48,235 nucleotides of DNA from the NCBI GenBank assembly GCA_015061365.1, contig SUWS01000016.1:1-48235 (forward strand), written 5' to 3'. Under the pieces are notes generated by a model. The model did no database searches. It saw only the letters and a program-made list of their open reading frames with translations, and was not told the origin of the DNA. Source of the DNA: Lentimicrobiaceae bacterium (lineage in GTDB: Bacteria > Bacteroidota > Bacteroidia > Bacteroidales > F082). A program made the position numbers and the translations under genes. Positions 24,622 to 33,835 of this stretch are shown piece after piece. How positions within the stretch are numbered: the stretch's first letter is position 1; each line of letters starts with the position of its first letter.

Positions 24622-26271
24622 TTATTTGTTGACGATTATTTTTTGTGAAGTGCTGTTGCCGTTAGCTGTTTCAACAGTCACGTAATAGAATCCGTTCGTC
24701 CAGTTCTGTGTGTCAACTGTAACGTTGTCTGATGATGCTTCTTCGCTGTGGATCAATTGTCCTACAGCATTATAAATCTTAATTTTTGTTAAGTTAGTTG
24801 CAGTCACGTTGATTACAGAAGATGCAGGATTAGGATAGATGTTAACGTCATTTAAGGATTCTATTTCTTCTACATTGACAGATTTATTATCGAATTCAAA
24901 AGCAAATTCATATCTAAAGTCGTTATCGGTACTTGTTCCTACCATAAGTGTTGTGTTGTCGCTATCTCTAACACCCCAGAAACCACCTCCGAAGCCGTTA
25001 CCTTCTGTATTTCTGATAGTCATTCTGTAGCATCCAATTTCTGGCAAAGTCATCTCATGATTATATATAGTCTTTGGTTCTTCATACTCGAATGAATAAA
25101 GGACCTCATCATTATCCATATTCTTAATCTCTATTGTAAGATTTTCAGGGTCATTACCTGTTTTAAGTTGAAGTTTAATATAACCATCTTCTATCACTAA
25201 TGGTTCTGCAACAGAGATTTCATAAATGTTATCTACTGGATAACCATCATTATTTCCATTGATTTCTGTTGCTTCTATAACAAAGTTTGAAGCATCGCCA
25301 AATACAAATTCTGGAAAGATAATTTCAGTGTTTTCTCCAACTGCGATATTGCCTTCCCACTGATATGTTGATAATGTTTCATTGCCGACTTTTACATTAA
25401 ATACCGCCGATGTCAATGATTCTGTTCCTGCATTGTTGAATGTAATGCGTGGAGACATTTTTCCTGAGCATGAACCTAAGACGACATCCTCAACATTTTT
25501 AATGACTAAATCATTTGTGAATGATAATTCAGACAAAGGTAATTTAACTGCTTGATAAACTTCTTTATTACCAGAAAAATTTTGCACCCAAGCAACTATG
25601 TCGCAATTTTCTCTTGGAAAGCCATCCATATTGATTGTAGCTTCTATTGTTTGGATGTCGGATGTCAACTGTGTTCCGTTTTGATTTGGAATCATATCTC
25701 TTGTGACGAAATTAACTTCCTGCATTCCTTGCCAAGTACGTTGAATATGCGATTCTGTCAAAACAATAAACAATCTGACGTCATTCGAATTACACTCGCC
25801 TACCTTATTTACTGTGGCAGTAACCTTACATTCTGTGCCAGACTGATATTCGAAAGAGAGATCTATTGTATATGGACTTGACACATTGATTCGTTGGTTA
25901 TAGGCGTTCATGCCTTGATTGTATGCTTGTTGTGCATGTTGTTCATTACCTCCGTTACCGCTCATTGAAGGAGAAAGCATTCCATCGACTTTTACTGTAG
26001 GATAACCTGAAATATAATAATAATTAGCACGTGCATTTGTTTCATTAGTATACAACTCAGGGACAGAGAATGCACTTGTATGGTATGCTACTGGAGCGAC
26101 AGATTTACCTTCTTCCAACATTCTTCCTATTGCTGTTGCAGCTCCTGGACACCAAGGACAATTAACACCTGTAAACACTTCAAACAAAACGCATTCACGT
26201 GCTACGTTTTGAGCCATAATTGAACTCGAAATGACTAACGAGATAATGATTGTAAGTAATGTTCTTTTCAT
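24622..26271 (-). CDS. T9SS-exported Omp28-like protein with thioredoxin-type CPWC motif (copy 1)
   Basis: The 549-residue protein has a signal peptide ending at IMAQ (about residue 21). An Omp28-like domain follows, whose thioredoxin-type CPWC motif (Cys38, Cys41) sits in FEVFTGVNCPWCPGA. The middle part is beta-rich. The end is a type A T9SS sorting domain, starting VNIYPNPASS about 75 residues from the C-terminus and closing with SQKIIVNK. It should therefore be exported across the outer membrane and attached to the surface or released. Omp28 of Porphyromonas gingivalis is a surface adhesin-like protein. The CxxC suggests a redox or disulfide role. The neighbouring gene is a paralogue with the same layout. 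Confidence 0.9.
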   Translation of the reverse strand: MKRTLLTIIISLVISSSIMAQNVARECVLFEVFTGVNCPWCPGAATAIGRMLEEGKSVAPVAYHTSAFSVPELYTNETNARANYYYISGYPTVKVDGMLSPSMSGNGGNEQHAQQAYNQGMNAYNQRINVSSPYTIDLSFEYQSGTECKVTATVNKVGECNSNDVRLFIVLTESHIQRTWQGMQEVNFVTRDMIPNQNGTQLTSDIQTIEATINMDGFPRENCDIVAWVQNFSGNKEVYQAVKLPLSELSFTNDLVIKNVEDVVLGSCSGKMSPRITFNNAGTESLTSAVFNVKVGNETLSTYQWEGNIAVGENTEIIFPEFVFGDASNFVIEATEINGNNDGYPVDNIYEISVAEPLVIEDGYIKLQLKTGNDPENLTIEIKNMDNDEVLYSFEYEEPKTIYNHEMTLPEIGCYRMTIRNTEGNGFGGGFWGVRDSDNTTLMVGTSTDNDFRYEFAFEFDNKSVNVEEIESLNDVNIYPNPASSVINVTATNLTKIKIYNAVGQLIHSEEASSDNVTVDTQNWTNGFYYVTVETANGNSTSQKIIVNK

Positions 26272-26330
26272 TTTGATAATTATTTTTTATTTTGTCTTAG
26301 ACTTAATTTTTTCTACAAAAAGAATAATGC

Positions 26331-26368
26331 TATACAAAAAAGAGAGACATCATAAAATGACATCTCTC
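26331..26368 (-). terminator. Terminator of the second Omp28-like gene
   Basis: On the minus strand GAGAGA (26368-26363) pairs with TCTCTC (26347-26342), with TCAT/ATGA pairing inside, and TTTTTTG follows. The layout resembles the terminator after the paralogous gene. Confidence 0.75.
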
Positions 26369-26384
26369 CAAACGTTTATGTATA

Positions 26385-28028
26385 TTATTTGTTAACTATT
26401 ACCTTTTGTGATGATTTAACGCCTTCTTTTGTTTCTATATTGATGTAATATAAACCATTAGACCATGAATCTGTACTGATCTCAATCTCATTATCATCCA
26501 CTTCTTGCGAATAAATAAGTTGACCTATTCCATTATAAATGTCGACTCTTCTCATATTTGTTGAGGCAACATTGATTTGTGATGATGCTGGATTTGGATA
26601 TACATTAATTTCATTCAAATTTTCAACATCTTCTACACTTTCTCCATGATACATCAATTCTATAGGCAATTCATATCTGAAGTTGTTCTCGGAATTACTA
26701 CCCATAACGACTGTTTGATTATTATCATCTTTAATGCCCCAGAAACTATTTTTACTTATGCCATTTCCTAAAGCATGTTTTAAAGTAACTCGGTAACAAC
26801 CGAAATCTGGTAATGTTATTTCTTCCTGATACACCTTATTTGCTTCTTCAAATGTCAGATTATGGATAATTTCATCTGATTGCATATCCTTGATTTCTAT
26901 GCTAAAATTCTCTGGATCATCACCAGTCTTAAGTTGTATCTTCATATATCCATTTGGAAGATTGTATGGAGTTACTACATTGTACAAATACGTATTGTCA
27001 AATGTGTACTCATCAACATTGTTTCCATTTAAGTTTACCAATTCGATTTTAACAGCATCTGTTTCTCCAAAATCAATCTGATCAAACATTAATTCAGCTT
27101 CTTGATCTTTTAAGATATTTCCTGTCCAATCAATTGAGCCGAGTTCTGTGTTACTGCCGTCAGTAATAATGAAAGTAGCTGAATTTATTGTTTCAGAACC
27201 ATAGTTTCTAAATGTCATTCGTGGTTTTATTAATCCTGAACAAGATTCTGCAGGTACTTCTTCAACTTTTGTGATACCCAAATCATATTGAGGAGCAGTA
27301 TCAGCTATAGATATTTTTACAGCTTGATAAACTTCTTTGTTACCAGAATAATTTTGAACCCATGCTACAAGTTCCAGATTTTGTTTTTTATATCCAGCCA
27401 CGCTGAATAATGCTGAGATCTCTTGTGTGTCAGATTCAATCGCGACACCTGATGTCGATGTAACAATATCTCGGACAACGGCGTTCAATTCTTGAAGACC
27501 TTGCCATGATTGTTGAATGTGAGATTCTGTTAATGCGATAAAAACTCTTACGTCATTTCCATCACATTCCGCGACTTTATTAACGACTGCTTTCGCGACG
27601 CATTGTGTTCCCGAATGATATTCAAAAGAAAGATCAATTGAAAATGGACTTGGAACATTAATGCGTTGATCATAATAAGGTTTGTAATGACTATACATCG
27701 AACTTGAGGCTGTTCCTCCGCCTTCGATTTTGTTCATGCCATCAATCAAGACAGTCGGGAAACTGTTGACATTATAATATGTCGCTCTGCCATTAGTTTC
27801 TGTTGTTGCATATTGCGGTGGTGAATAGTATGAATTATGAAACGCTAATGGAGCAATCGACAAACCTTCCTCTAACATCTGTGCAATTCCGTTTGCCGCT
27901 GCAGGACAATATGGGCAGCCAATACCTGTAAAGGCTTCAATTAAGACACATTCTCTCGCTACGCCTTGTGCAGAGATATTTCCCGCCATCAAGACAACTG
28001 CAATAACTGTAAGTAATAATTTCTTCAT
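26385..28028 (-). CDS. T9SS-exported Omp28-like protein with CPYC motif (copy 2)
   Basis: A 547-residue paralogue of the 24622-26271 product. The signal peptide ends at ISAQ, and the motif CPYC occupies exactly the same positions (Cys38, Cys41) in IEAFTGIGCPYCPAA. Conserved stretches are shared throughout, including TESHIQ[RQ][TS]WQG, SGNKEVYQAVK and YPNPASS. The C-terminal sorting domain closes with SQKVIVNK. The two genes lie head to tail, each with its own terminator, so this is an old tandem duplication whose members still keep the CxxC and sorting signals. The copy-2 gene has a -7 box (TAAATTTG) upstream. Confidence 0.9.
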   Translation of the reverse strand: MKKLLLTVIAVVLMAGNISAQGVARECVLIEAFTGIGCPYCPAAANGIAQMLEEGLSIAPLAFHNSYYSPPQYATTETNGRATYYNVNSFPTVLIDGMNKIEGGGTASSSMYSHYKPYYDQRINVPSPFSIDLSFEYHSGTQCVAKAVVNKVAECDGNDVRVFIALTESHIQQSWQGLQELNAVVRDIVTSTSGVAIESDTQEISALFSVAGYKKQNLELVAWVQNYSGNKEVYQAVKISIADTAPQYDLGITKVEEVPAESCSGLIKPRMTFRNYGSETINSATFIITDGSNTELGSIDWTGNILKDQEAELMFDQIDFGETDAVKIELVNLNGNNVDEYTFDNTYLYNVVTPYNLPNGYMKIQLKTGDDPENFSIEIKDMQSDEIIHNLTFEEANKVYQEEITLPDFGCYRVTLKHALGNGISKNSFWGIKDDNNQTVVMGSNSENNFRYELPIELMYHGESVEDVENLNEINVYPNPASSQINVASTNMRRVDIYNGIGQLIYSQEVDDNEIEISTDSWSNGLYYINIETKEGVKSSQKVIVNK

Positions 28029-28071
28029 TTTTAATAAGTTTTAAGTGATTATTCATTTTTACTATATGCGG

Positions 28072-28079
28072 CAAATTTA
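28072..28079 (-). promoter_or_regulatory. -7 element of the second Omp28-like gene
   Basis: The minus strand reads TAAATTTG, 43 bases before the ATG at 28028. The xerD transcript must start in the same divergent gap. Confidence 0.45.
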
Positions 28080-28140
28080 CATTATTTTTTTCAGAAAAAT
28101 GATGTTTGTTTTCAGAATATTTCTCATTTTTGCAAAAAAT

Positions 28141-29043
28141 ATGTTGGATAATTTAACCATAAGACGTTTCTTGATGTATATCAGATTAGAACAATCACTA
28201 TCTGATAACAGTGTCGCCGCATATCAACATGACATCGAACTGTTTAGGCAATATTTAGAAACCGTGAGGCATCCTATGCTGATGAAAGATATACATCAAG
28301 AGGAGATAGAAAGTTTTTTGGCTTATCTATATGAATTAGGTTTCTCAGCAAATTCACAGGCACGTATACTCTCCGGATTGAGGAAGTTCTTCAAGTATCT
28401 GATCTTAGAGAAAATCATCACGATAAATCCTACCGAACTCATCACCTCACCCAACATCGGCCGTCATCTTCCCGACGTACTTTCTTATGAAGAGATATGT
28501 TCCATGATTGACAGCATAGATCTGAGTCAGCCATTAGGTCATAGAAACAAGGCGATGATTGAGGTGTTGTATGGTTGCGGATTGCGAGTGTCGGAACTAA
28601 TCACGCTTAAGATAAGTAATATCTACAAATACGATGAGTTCTTAAGGGTAATTGGCAAGGGTAACAAGGAACGTCTGATTCCAATCAGCAGGTCGATATT
28701 GAAAAGCATTGAGTTATATGTTGACGGAGAGAGAGTGCATCAGCCAATAAACGCAAAATACAGCGATACCTTATTTATCAATAGAAGAGGCAATGCGCTG
28801 AGTCGGCAGATGATTTTCCTGATCATAAAGGATCTCGCCGAGAAGGCTGGTATAAAAAAGAATATCGGACCACATACGCTCCGACATTCCTTTGCCACTC
28901 ATCTGTTGGAAGGCGGTGCCGATTTGAGAGCTGTGCAGCAGATGCTCGGACACGCCAGTATCAACACCACAGAGATATACACCCATATATCAGACCAATA
29001 TCTCAGAGAAGTGATAGCCACTTATCATCCGAGATATTCATAA
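28141..29043 (+). CDS. xerD: Tyrosine recombinase XerD
   Basis: I take the ATG at 28141 (MLDNLTIRRFL), which gives 300 residues, the usual XerD size. An in-frame ATG at 28045 would add 32 hydrophobic residues unlike any Xer protein. All catalytic residues are in place: Arg149 (GCGLRVSEL), Lys173 (GKGNKER), His245 and Arg248 (HTLRHSF), His271 (LGHASI) and Tyr280 (IYTH). The N-terminal SAM-like DNA-binding domain is also clear. XerD acts with XerC at dif to resolve chromosome dimers. There are no attachment-site repeats or phage genes beside it, so a housekeeping role is likelier than an integrase one. Confidence 0.93.
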   Translation: MLDNLTIRRFLMYIRLEQSLSDNSVAAYQHDIELFRQYLETVRHPMLMKDIHQEEIESFLAYLYELGFSANSQARILSGLRKFFKYLILEKIITINPTELITSPNIGRHLPDVLSYEEICSMIDSIDLSQPLGHRNKAMIEVLYGCGLRVSELITLKISNIYKYDEFLRVIGKGNKERLIPISRSILKSIELYVDGERVHQPINAKYSDTLFINRRGNALSRQMIFLIIKDLAEKAGIKKNIGPHTLRHSFATHLLEGGADLRAVQQMLGHASINTTEIYTHISDQYLREVIATYHPRYS

Positions 29044-29078
29044 AAACATTAATATAGATCTTCAACTTTCAGTTCTAC

Positions 29079-29516
29079 TTAAGGATCGACAAAAACGCCC
29101 CATACCACATCGATAAGTTCATCGTTGTTGAAGTAGAAATCCATCATTAACTCGTCATAAATTAAGCAAGTATCGCCTTCTTGTTCTTCTTCGTCGAAAT
29201 CTTTATATCCATTTCGTTTCATCAGGTCTACTATCTGTTTACGGTCCATTTCATATACTCTCTCACCAAACAAGGTAGCCTCTTCGTTATAAGTTGATAT
29301 GCTCGCCACGACAGGTTTTGTTTTACCTTCAAAGCAGACTGACATACATTCGTCGTCATAGTCGTAGAGAACGGAACAATTCTCGTTCTCTTCAATTATA
29401 GACTCCAATTCCTCGTTATTTGATGGTTCGCCCAAAATATTTACAATCTCTTCAACCGACATTCCGAACTTGATGTCGCCATATCCCTTAGAAGGTTCAA
29501 TCGTTAAATTTTTCAT
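29079..29516 (-). CDS. Small acidic protein of unknown function with KFGMSVEEI...LGEP motif
   Basis: Taking the ATG at 29516 gives 145 residues; an earlier TTG at 29534 would overlap the permease stop. The protein is very acidic, with no signal peptide, membrane segment or cysteine pair pattern. Near the N-terminus it has GYGDIKFGMSVEEIVNILGEP, a strand-helix pattern shared by many small uncharacterised proteins, followed by alternating strands. I do not recognise the family. It begins 10 bases after the LolC/E-type permease gene on the same strand and is likely co-transcribed with it. Confidence 0.7.
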   Translation of the reverse strand: MKNLTIEPSKGYGDIKFGMSVEEIVNILGEPSNNEELESIIEENENCSVLYDYDDECMSVCFEGKTKPVVASISTYNEEATLFGERVYEMDRKQIVDLMKRNGYKDFDEEEQEGDTCLIYDELMMDFYFNNDELIDVVWGVFVDP

Positions 29517-29526
29517 ATTATATAAG

Positions 29527-30747
29527 TTATTCAAAACGTATAGACTTAGAAGGATTTATATTGTTTATCACCATGGCGGGAATCAGCATCATAAGCACCC
29601 AAAGCAGGAATGTCCCGACGTTCAATAAGACGATATGCGTCGGATCCAACTCGATAGGTACTGATGACAGGTAATATGATTCCGGTGATAATTTGATGAT
29701 TTCTGTGTATTTCTGTAACAGACATAGTCCTATTCCAAAAACATTTCCGAACAGCATACCTATTAATAATATCCGGCGCGAACGCTGTAGAAACACTCTT
29801 CTGATGAATCTGTTATTTGCCCCCAAAGCTTTGAGAATTCCAATGGTGGATGTTCTTTCCAAGACAATTATAAGAAGCATGCTGATGATAGTGATACCAG
29901 CCACTAAAAGCATCAGTGCTATTATTATCACCACGTTCATATCTTGAAGATCTAACCAGTCGAAAATGTGAGGATATAATTCTCTTGCAGTATATGAAAT
30001 AAGATATGTCGGAATGCTGTAATATATGTAATTGTTTGCCTCTTCAACATCGATGTTATCATTCAGTGTTATTTCAAGATGTCCTACGTAGTCTTTTTCC
30101 CATCCGTTGAGTCTTCTGATCTGGTTTAGGTCGCAATAGATGAAACGTTCGTCACATTCGGTGAGCCCCGTTTCATAGATTCCTTTTATGGTGAACTTTC
30201 GCCCGCGTGTTTTCATGTCATCGCCCACGAACCAGATTCTCACATCATCGCCAACATTAAGTAACAGTTTGTCGGCTATGATCTTAGAGACGACAACATC
30301 GTTAGAACGTTTGTCGTCAGTATATTGTGGGATTTCCCCTGAAGCAAGATTCGAATTGATATAACCCCAATTGTAATCCTTGTCTACACCTTTTAATATT
30401 ATCCCATGAATCTCGGAGTCTGTTTTAATGAGTCCCGCCTTATTTGCTGTGGGATAAACTCCTTCTATAAAATGAACCGACAATTTGGATTTCAAGGTGC
30501 TGTCGTATACAAAAGGCGTCTCCTCTATCGATTCGTTCTGATTCAAGGTCTGTATCTGTATCGGAGAGACAAAACCGACCACTTTGTCCTTGATCTGATT
30601 TTTAAAACCGACCACTACAGCAATGGAAATCAGCATTATGGAAATACCTAACGCGATACTTATGACAGCAATCTTCATCACTACGGAAGAAAGGTTTTCC
30701 TTCTCCATAGAAAAAATTCTTGATGATATGAAACGTGTTGCTTTCAT
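29527..30747 (-). CDS. FtsX-like ABC permease of the LolC/LolE type
   Basis: A 406-residue membrane protein with one N-terminal membrane helix (residues about 25-48), a periplasmic MacB-like core of about 230 residues and three C-terminal helices that form the FtsX domain. The segment TSTIGILKALGANNRFIRRVF is the coupling region seen in lipoprotein-releasing permeases. LolCDE extracts lipoproteins from the inner membrane. Bacteroidota often have a single gene of this type and a distant LolD ATPase, and no ATPase lies beside it here. A role in lipoprotein release is likely but other FtsX exporters cannot be ruled out. A -7 box (TATTTTTG) lies 26 bases before the ATG. Confidence 0.88.
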   Translation of the reverse strand: MKATRFISSRIFSMEKENLSSVVMKIAVISIALGISIMLISIAVVVGFKNQIKDKVVGFVSPIQIQTLNQNESIEETPFVYDSTLKSKLSVHFIEGVYPTANKAGLIKTDSEIHGIILKGVDKDYNWGYINSNLASGEIPQYTDDKRSNDVVVSKIIADKLLLNVGDDVRIWFVGDDMKTRGRKFTIKGIYETGLTECDERFIYCDLNQIRRLNGWEKDYVGHLEITLNDNIDVEEANNYIYYSIPTYLISYTARELYPHIFDWLDLQDMNVVIIIALMLLVAGITIISMLLIIVLERTSTIGILKALGANNRFIRRVFLQRSRRILLIGMLFGNVFGIGLCLLQKYTEIIKLSPESYYLSSVPIELDPTHIVLLNVGTFLLWVLMMLIPAMVINNINPSKSIRFE

Positions 30748-30773
30748 TTTTTTCTTATCATTGCAAAAATAAT

Positions 30774-30781
30774 CATTTATT
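30774..30781 (-). promoter_or_regulatory. -7 element of the LolC/E-type permease gene
   Basis: The minus strand reads TATTTTTG, matching TAnnTTTG, 26 bases before the ATG. It abuts the start codon of the divergent NamZ-like gene. Confidence 0.4.
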
Positions 30782-30782
30782 C

Positions 30783-31973
30783 ATGTCTATGCAAAAGTTT
30801 TTTTTATTTTTATCAGTATTTATTTTTGTTTCGTTCAATAAGTTAAACGGACAACAAATCAACAAGAACATTCTAAAAGCTGAAGACGCCGTTGTCGGAG
30901 CGTCGCGTTTAGAATTATATCTATCCACATTAGAGGACATGAATGTCGGGGTCGTCGCCAACCAGACAAGTATTTTTAACGATACACATCTTGTCGACAC
31001 GCTTTTAAGTCATGGTATCAACATAACAAAGATTTTCACTCCCGAACATGGTTTCAGAGGTACTGCCGACGAAGGTGCTTCAATTAACAACAGTGTTGAC
31101 GAAAGAACACAATTACCGATAATTTCTCTTTACGGTAATAACAAGAAACCTGAAGAGGCTCAGCTTCATGATATAGACATTCTTATTTTTGACCTGCAAG
31201 ATGTCGGTACACGTTTCTATACCTACATCTCTACTATGACATACGTTATGGAGGCTGCTGCTGAAAATGACATTCCGCTCATCGTACTCGACCGTCCCAA
31301 TCCCAACGGGTTTTATGTTGACGGTCCTGTCTTAGAAAAAGAGAACAAGTCGTTCGTTGGCATGCATCAAGTCCCTGTAGTTTACGGGCTCACCATCGGA
31401 GAATATGCTATGATGGTCAACGGCGAATATTGGCTTAGCGACAGCCTGCAATGTGATCTGACAGTCGTTCCGATGAGTAAATATAAAAGAAACTCTATTT
31501 ATGAACTTCCTGTGAAACCATCGCCTAATCTTCCTAATTGGGAGGCTGTCTACCTCTACCCTTCGCTTTGTTTTTTCGAAGGCACGATAGTAAGTGTCGG
31601 TCGCGGCACGGAGTTTCCATTTCAGGTCTACGGGCATCCTATGATGACAGATGATTTTGTTTTCACGCCACGACAATCGGAAGGAAGAAGAGCTCCGTTG
31701 TTGTGCGGAGAAGAATGTCATGGTGAAGATCTGACGGAATATGCCCATAATTACAAACGTAACGAAAATCAAATAAATCTCAGCTGGATCATCAATGCGT
31801 ATAATCAGCTTAAGAATGAAAAATTCTTCAACAACTTTTTTATAAAATTATCAGGAACGGAAAAACTTCAGCAACAGATTGAACAAGGTATGACGGAAGA
31901 GGAAATCCGTGCGACATGGCAAGACGACCTTGATAATTATATGAAGATAAGAGATAAATATCTGATATATTAA
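30783..31973 (+). CDS. DUF1343 protein, exo-beta-N-acetylmuramidase NamZ-like (GH171)
   Basis: I choose the ATG at 30783 (or 30789), which leaves a clean signal peptide (KFFLFLSVFIFVSFNKLNGQ). A longer frame from 30735 would run over the divergent permease start. The mature protein of about 375 residues has DUF1343 motifs: GVVANQTSIF, FTPEHGFRGTADEGA, LIFDLQDVGTRFYTYISTM, VLDRPNPN and SPNLPNW. NamZ of Bacillus and of Tannerella removes terminal MurNAc from peptidoglycan fragments. Export suggests that the enzyme works on wall fragments in the periplasm or outside. A C69 dipeptidase gene follows 54 bases later. Confidence 0.88.
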   Translation: MSMQKFFLFLSVFIFVSFNKLNGQQINKNILKAEDAVVGASRLELYLSTLEDMNVGVVANQTSIFNDTHLVDTLLSHGINITKIFTPEHGFRGTADEGASINNSVDERTQLPIISLYGNNKKPEEAQLHDIDILIFDLQDVGTRFYTYISTMTYVMEAAAENDIPLIVLDRPNPNGFYVDGPVLEKENKSFVGMHQVPVVYGLTIGEYAMMVNGEYWLSDSLQCDLTVVPMSKYKRNSIYELPVKPSPNLPNWEAVYLYPSLCFFEGTIVSVGRGTEFPFQVYGHPMMTDDFVFTPRQSEGRRAPLLCGEECHGEDLTEYAHNYKRNENQINLSWIINAYNQLKNEKFFNNFFIKLSGTEKLQQQIEQGMTEEEIRATWQDDLDNYMKIRDKYLIY

Positions 31974-31997
31974 GATTCCTTTTTAAACAACATGTTA

Positions 31998-32005
31998 TAT
32001 TTTTG
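31998..32005 (+). promoter_or_regulatory. Possible -7 element of the C69 dipeptidase gene
   Basis: TATTTTTG matches TAnnTTTG, 22 bases before the ATG at 32028. No exact -33 box is seen, and the sequence is AT-rich, so the call is weak. Confidence 0.35.
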
Positions 32006-32027
32006 TAAAGATAAAAATCATAAAGTC

Positions 32028-33737
32028 ATGAGAAAATTAAGATCATTATTATTTGTTATGTTTATCATAATGTTAAACATTGACGCACAATCCTGCACAA
32101 ACTTCTTAGTAACAAAAGGTGCTTCTGTTGACGGATCCAACTTCATCACCTACGCTGCCGACTCACACATCAGGTACGGAGAACTTTACTTCACCCCCGC
32201 CGCCGACTGGACTCAGGGTAGTATGCGAACCATCTACGACAGAGGAACTAACGAGATAAGAGGTTACGTGCCACAGCCGTCCCACACTTATCAGGTGGTT
32301 GGTTACATAAATGAAAATCAGGTCGCTCTTGGAGAAACAACTTTCGGAGGTCGCACCGAACTTATCGACCCGACAGGTATCATCGACTACGGCAGCCTTA
32401 TGTTCATGGCATTGGAACGTAGCACTTCAGCACGCGAGGCGATAAAAATAATCGCCGACTTAGTAGAAGAATACGGATACGGCAGCGACGGCGAGACATT
32501 CTCCATCTCCGACGCCAACGAAGTATGGTATATGGAGATAATAGGTAAAGGTTACACTCCGAGATATGATAAAAAGTTAAACGATACCGTCAATGCCGAC
32601 AAAGGTGCGGTCTGGGTCGCAATAAGAATCCCCGACGGATACGTCTCCGGTCATGCCAACGCGGCTCGTATCACGACATTCCCTTTGCGTGACGGGAAAA
32701 AGTCTATCACGGACAAAGATTGGAAAAAACTTTATAATCAAGATGTGGAAGTCATCTACAAACATGACATCATAGACTTCGCGAGAAGAAAGAGTTATTT
32801 CAACGGCAAAGACGCCGATTTCGACTTCAGTGCAGCTTTCGCTCCTGTAGATTTCAGTGCGGCTCGTATATGCGACCTACGCGTATGGATGATGTTCAAC
32901 GACGTATGCGACGATATGGATCAATATTGGGATTACGCAACAGGCAAGAATTTAGACAATCCGAGAATGCCTCTTTATGTGAAACCGAACCGTAAAATTT
33001 CTTTAGACGACATGATGTATTTCATGCGTAACCATTTTCAAAATACAGAGTTAGATAAGTCACAAGGTTTCGGCGCGGAACCGTTCGGATCTCCTTACAG
33101 ATGGACCCCGTTATATTGGGAATATGAAGGAAAAGAATATTTCCACGAGAGAAGTACTGTCACACAACAGACGGGATTCTCATTCATAGCACAGACAAGA
33201 AACTGGTTACCAAATGAAATAGGAGGCATTATCTGGTTTGGTGTCGACGACACAAACTCAACGGTTTACACACCTTTCTATTGTTCGATAGCTGAAGTGC
33301 CTGAAGAATTCAGACAAGGCAACGGCAATATGATAACATATTCCGACAATGCGGCTTTCTGGGTCTTCAACAGAGTGGCTCATTTTAAATACCTTTTCTA
33401 TAACAGAGTCATAGGCGATATACAGAAAGTGCAGAAAGAATTAGAGACACAATATCAGAATGAAGTTATGGATATTGATAAGAAAGCTGCCGAAATCTTA
33501 AACAATTCCAAAGAAGAAGCCATCGCATTCTTGACTGAGTACTCCTCAAAATCAGGACAAAACACAGTAAGACGGTGGAAAGAATTAGACAACTTCCTTT
33601 TGGTAAAATATTTGGACAGTAATATCAAACAAGAGGAGAACGGAAAGTTCATCGACAACGGACACGGCTATCCCGCAAAGCCGAAACAAGCCGGTTATCC
33701 AGACTCCTGGAAGAAAAGAGCGGTAGAAGAGATGTGA
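32028..33737 (+). CDS. Secreted C69 family dipeptidase
   Basis: The ATG at 32028 gives a signal peptide (MRKLRSLLFVMFIIMLNIDAQ) directly before SCTNFLVTKGAS. Cys23 thereby becomes, after processing, the N-terminal nucleophile of this Ntn-hydrolase family. The motifs VDGSNFITYAADSH and VALGETTFGGR agree with C69 dipeptidases (PepD). The protein has 569 residues, within family range. It should cleave dipeptides with broad specificity in the periplasm or outside. The position behind the NamZ-like gene suggests that wall-derived or dietary peptides are processed together, which is inference. Confidence 0.9.
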   Translation: MRKLRSLLFVMFIIMLNIDAQSCTNFLVTKGASVDGSNFITYAADSHIRYGELYFTPAADWTQGSMRTIYDRGTNEIRGYVPQPSHTYQVVGYINENQVALGETTFGGRTELIDPTGIIDYGSLMFMALERSTSAREAIKIIADLVEEYGYGSDGETFSISDANEVWYMEIIGKGYTPRYDKKLNDTVNADKGAVWVAIRIPDGYVSGHANAARITTFPLRDGKKSITDKDWKKLYNQDVEVIYKHDIIDFARRKSYFNGKDADFDFSAAFAPVDFSAARICDLRVWMMFNDVCDDMDQYWDYATGKNLDNPRMPLYVKPNRKISLDDMMYFMRNHFQNTELDKSQGFGAEPFGSPYRWTPLYWEYEGKEYFHERSTVTQQTGFSFIAQTRNWLPNEIGGIIWFGVDDTNSTVYTPFYCSIAEVPEEFRQGNGNMITYSDNAAFWVFNRVAHFKYLFYNRVIGDIQKVQKELETQYQNEVMDIDKKAAEILNNSKEEAIAFLTEYSSKSGQNTVRRWKELDNFLLVKYLDSNIKQEENGKFIDNGHGYPAKPKQAGYPDSWKKRAVEEM

Positions 33738-33780
33738 TTCTTCAGATACCAGCCGTCAATAAAACTAATCTTAAAATCTG

Positions 33781-33835
33781 TGACTTGTCCTGAAACAAGT
33801 TTATGTAAGAAATAATGTTATTTCAGGACAGGTCA
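33781..33835. terminator. Long-loop inverted repeat between convergent genes
   Basis: TGACTTGTCCTGAAA (33781-33795) pairs with TTTCAGGACAGGTCA (33821-33835) over 15 bp with one G-T pair and a 25-base loop. The distal arm includes the stop codon of the minus-strand gene. It probably ends both transcripts, although the loop is unusually long and no T tract follows. Confidence 0.55.

Noticed and set aside
28045..28140. A longer N-terminus for XerD from an upstream ATG
   Set aside because: It adds 32 hydrophobic residues not found in Xer recombinases, and the ATG at 28141 gives the normal 300-residue protein.
28141..29043. XerD as the integrase of a mobile element
   Set aside because: No tRNA, direct-repeat attachment sites, phage, plasmid or conjugation genes lie nearby, and its length and motifs fit the housekeeping recombinase.
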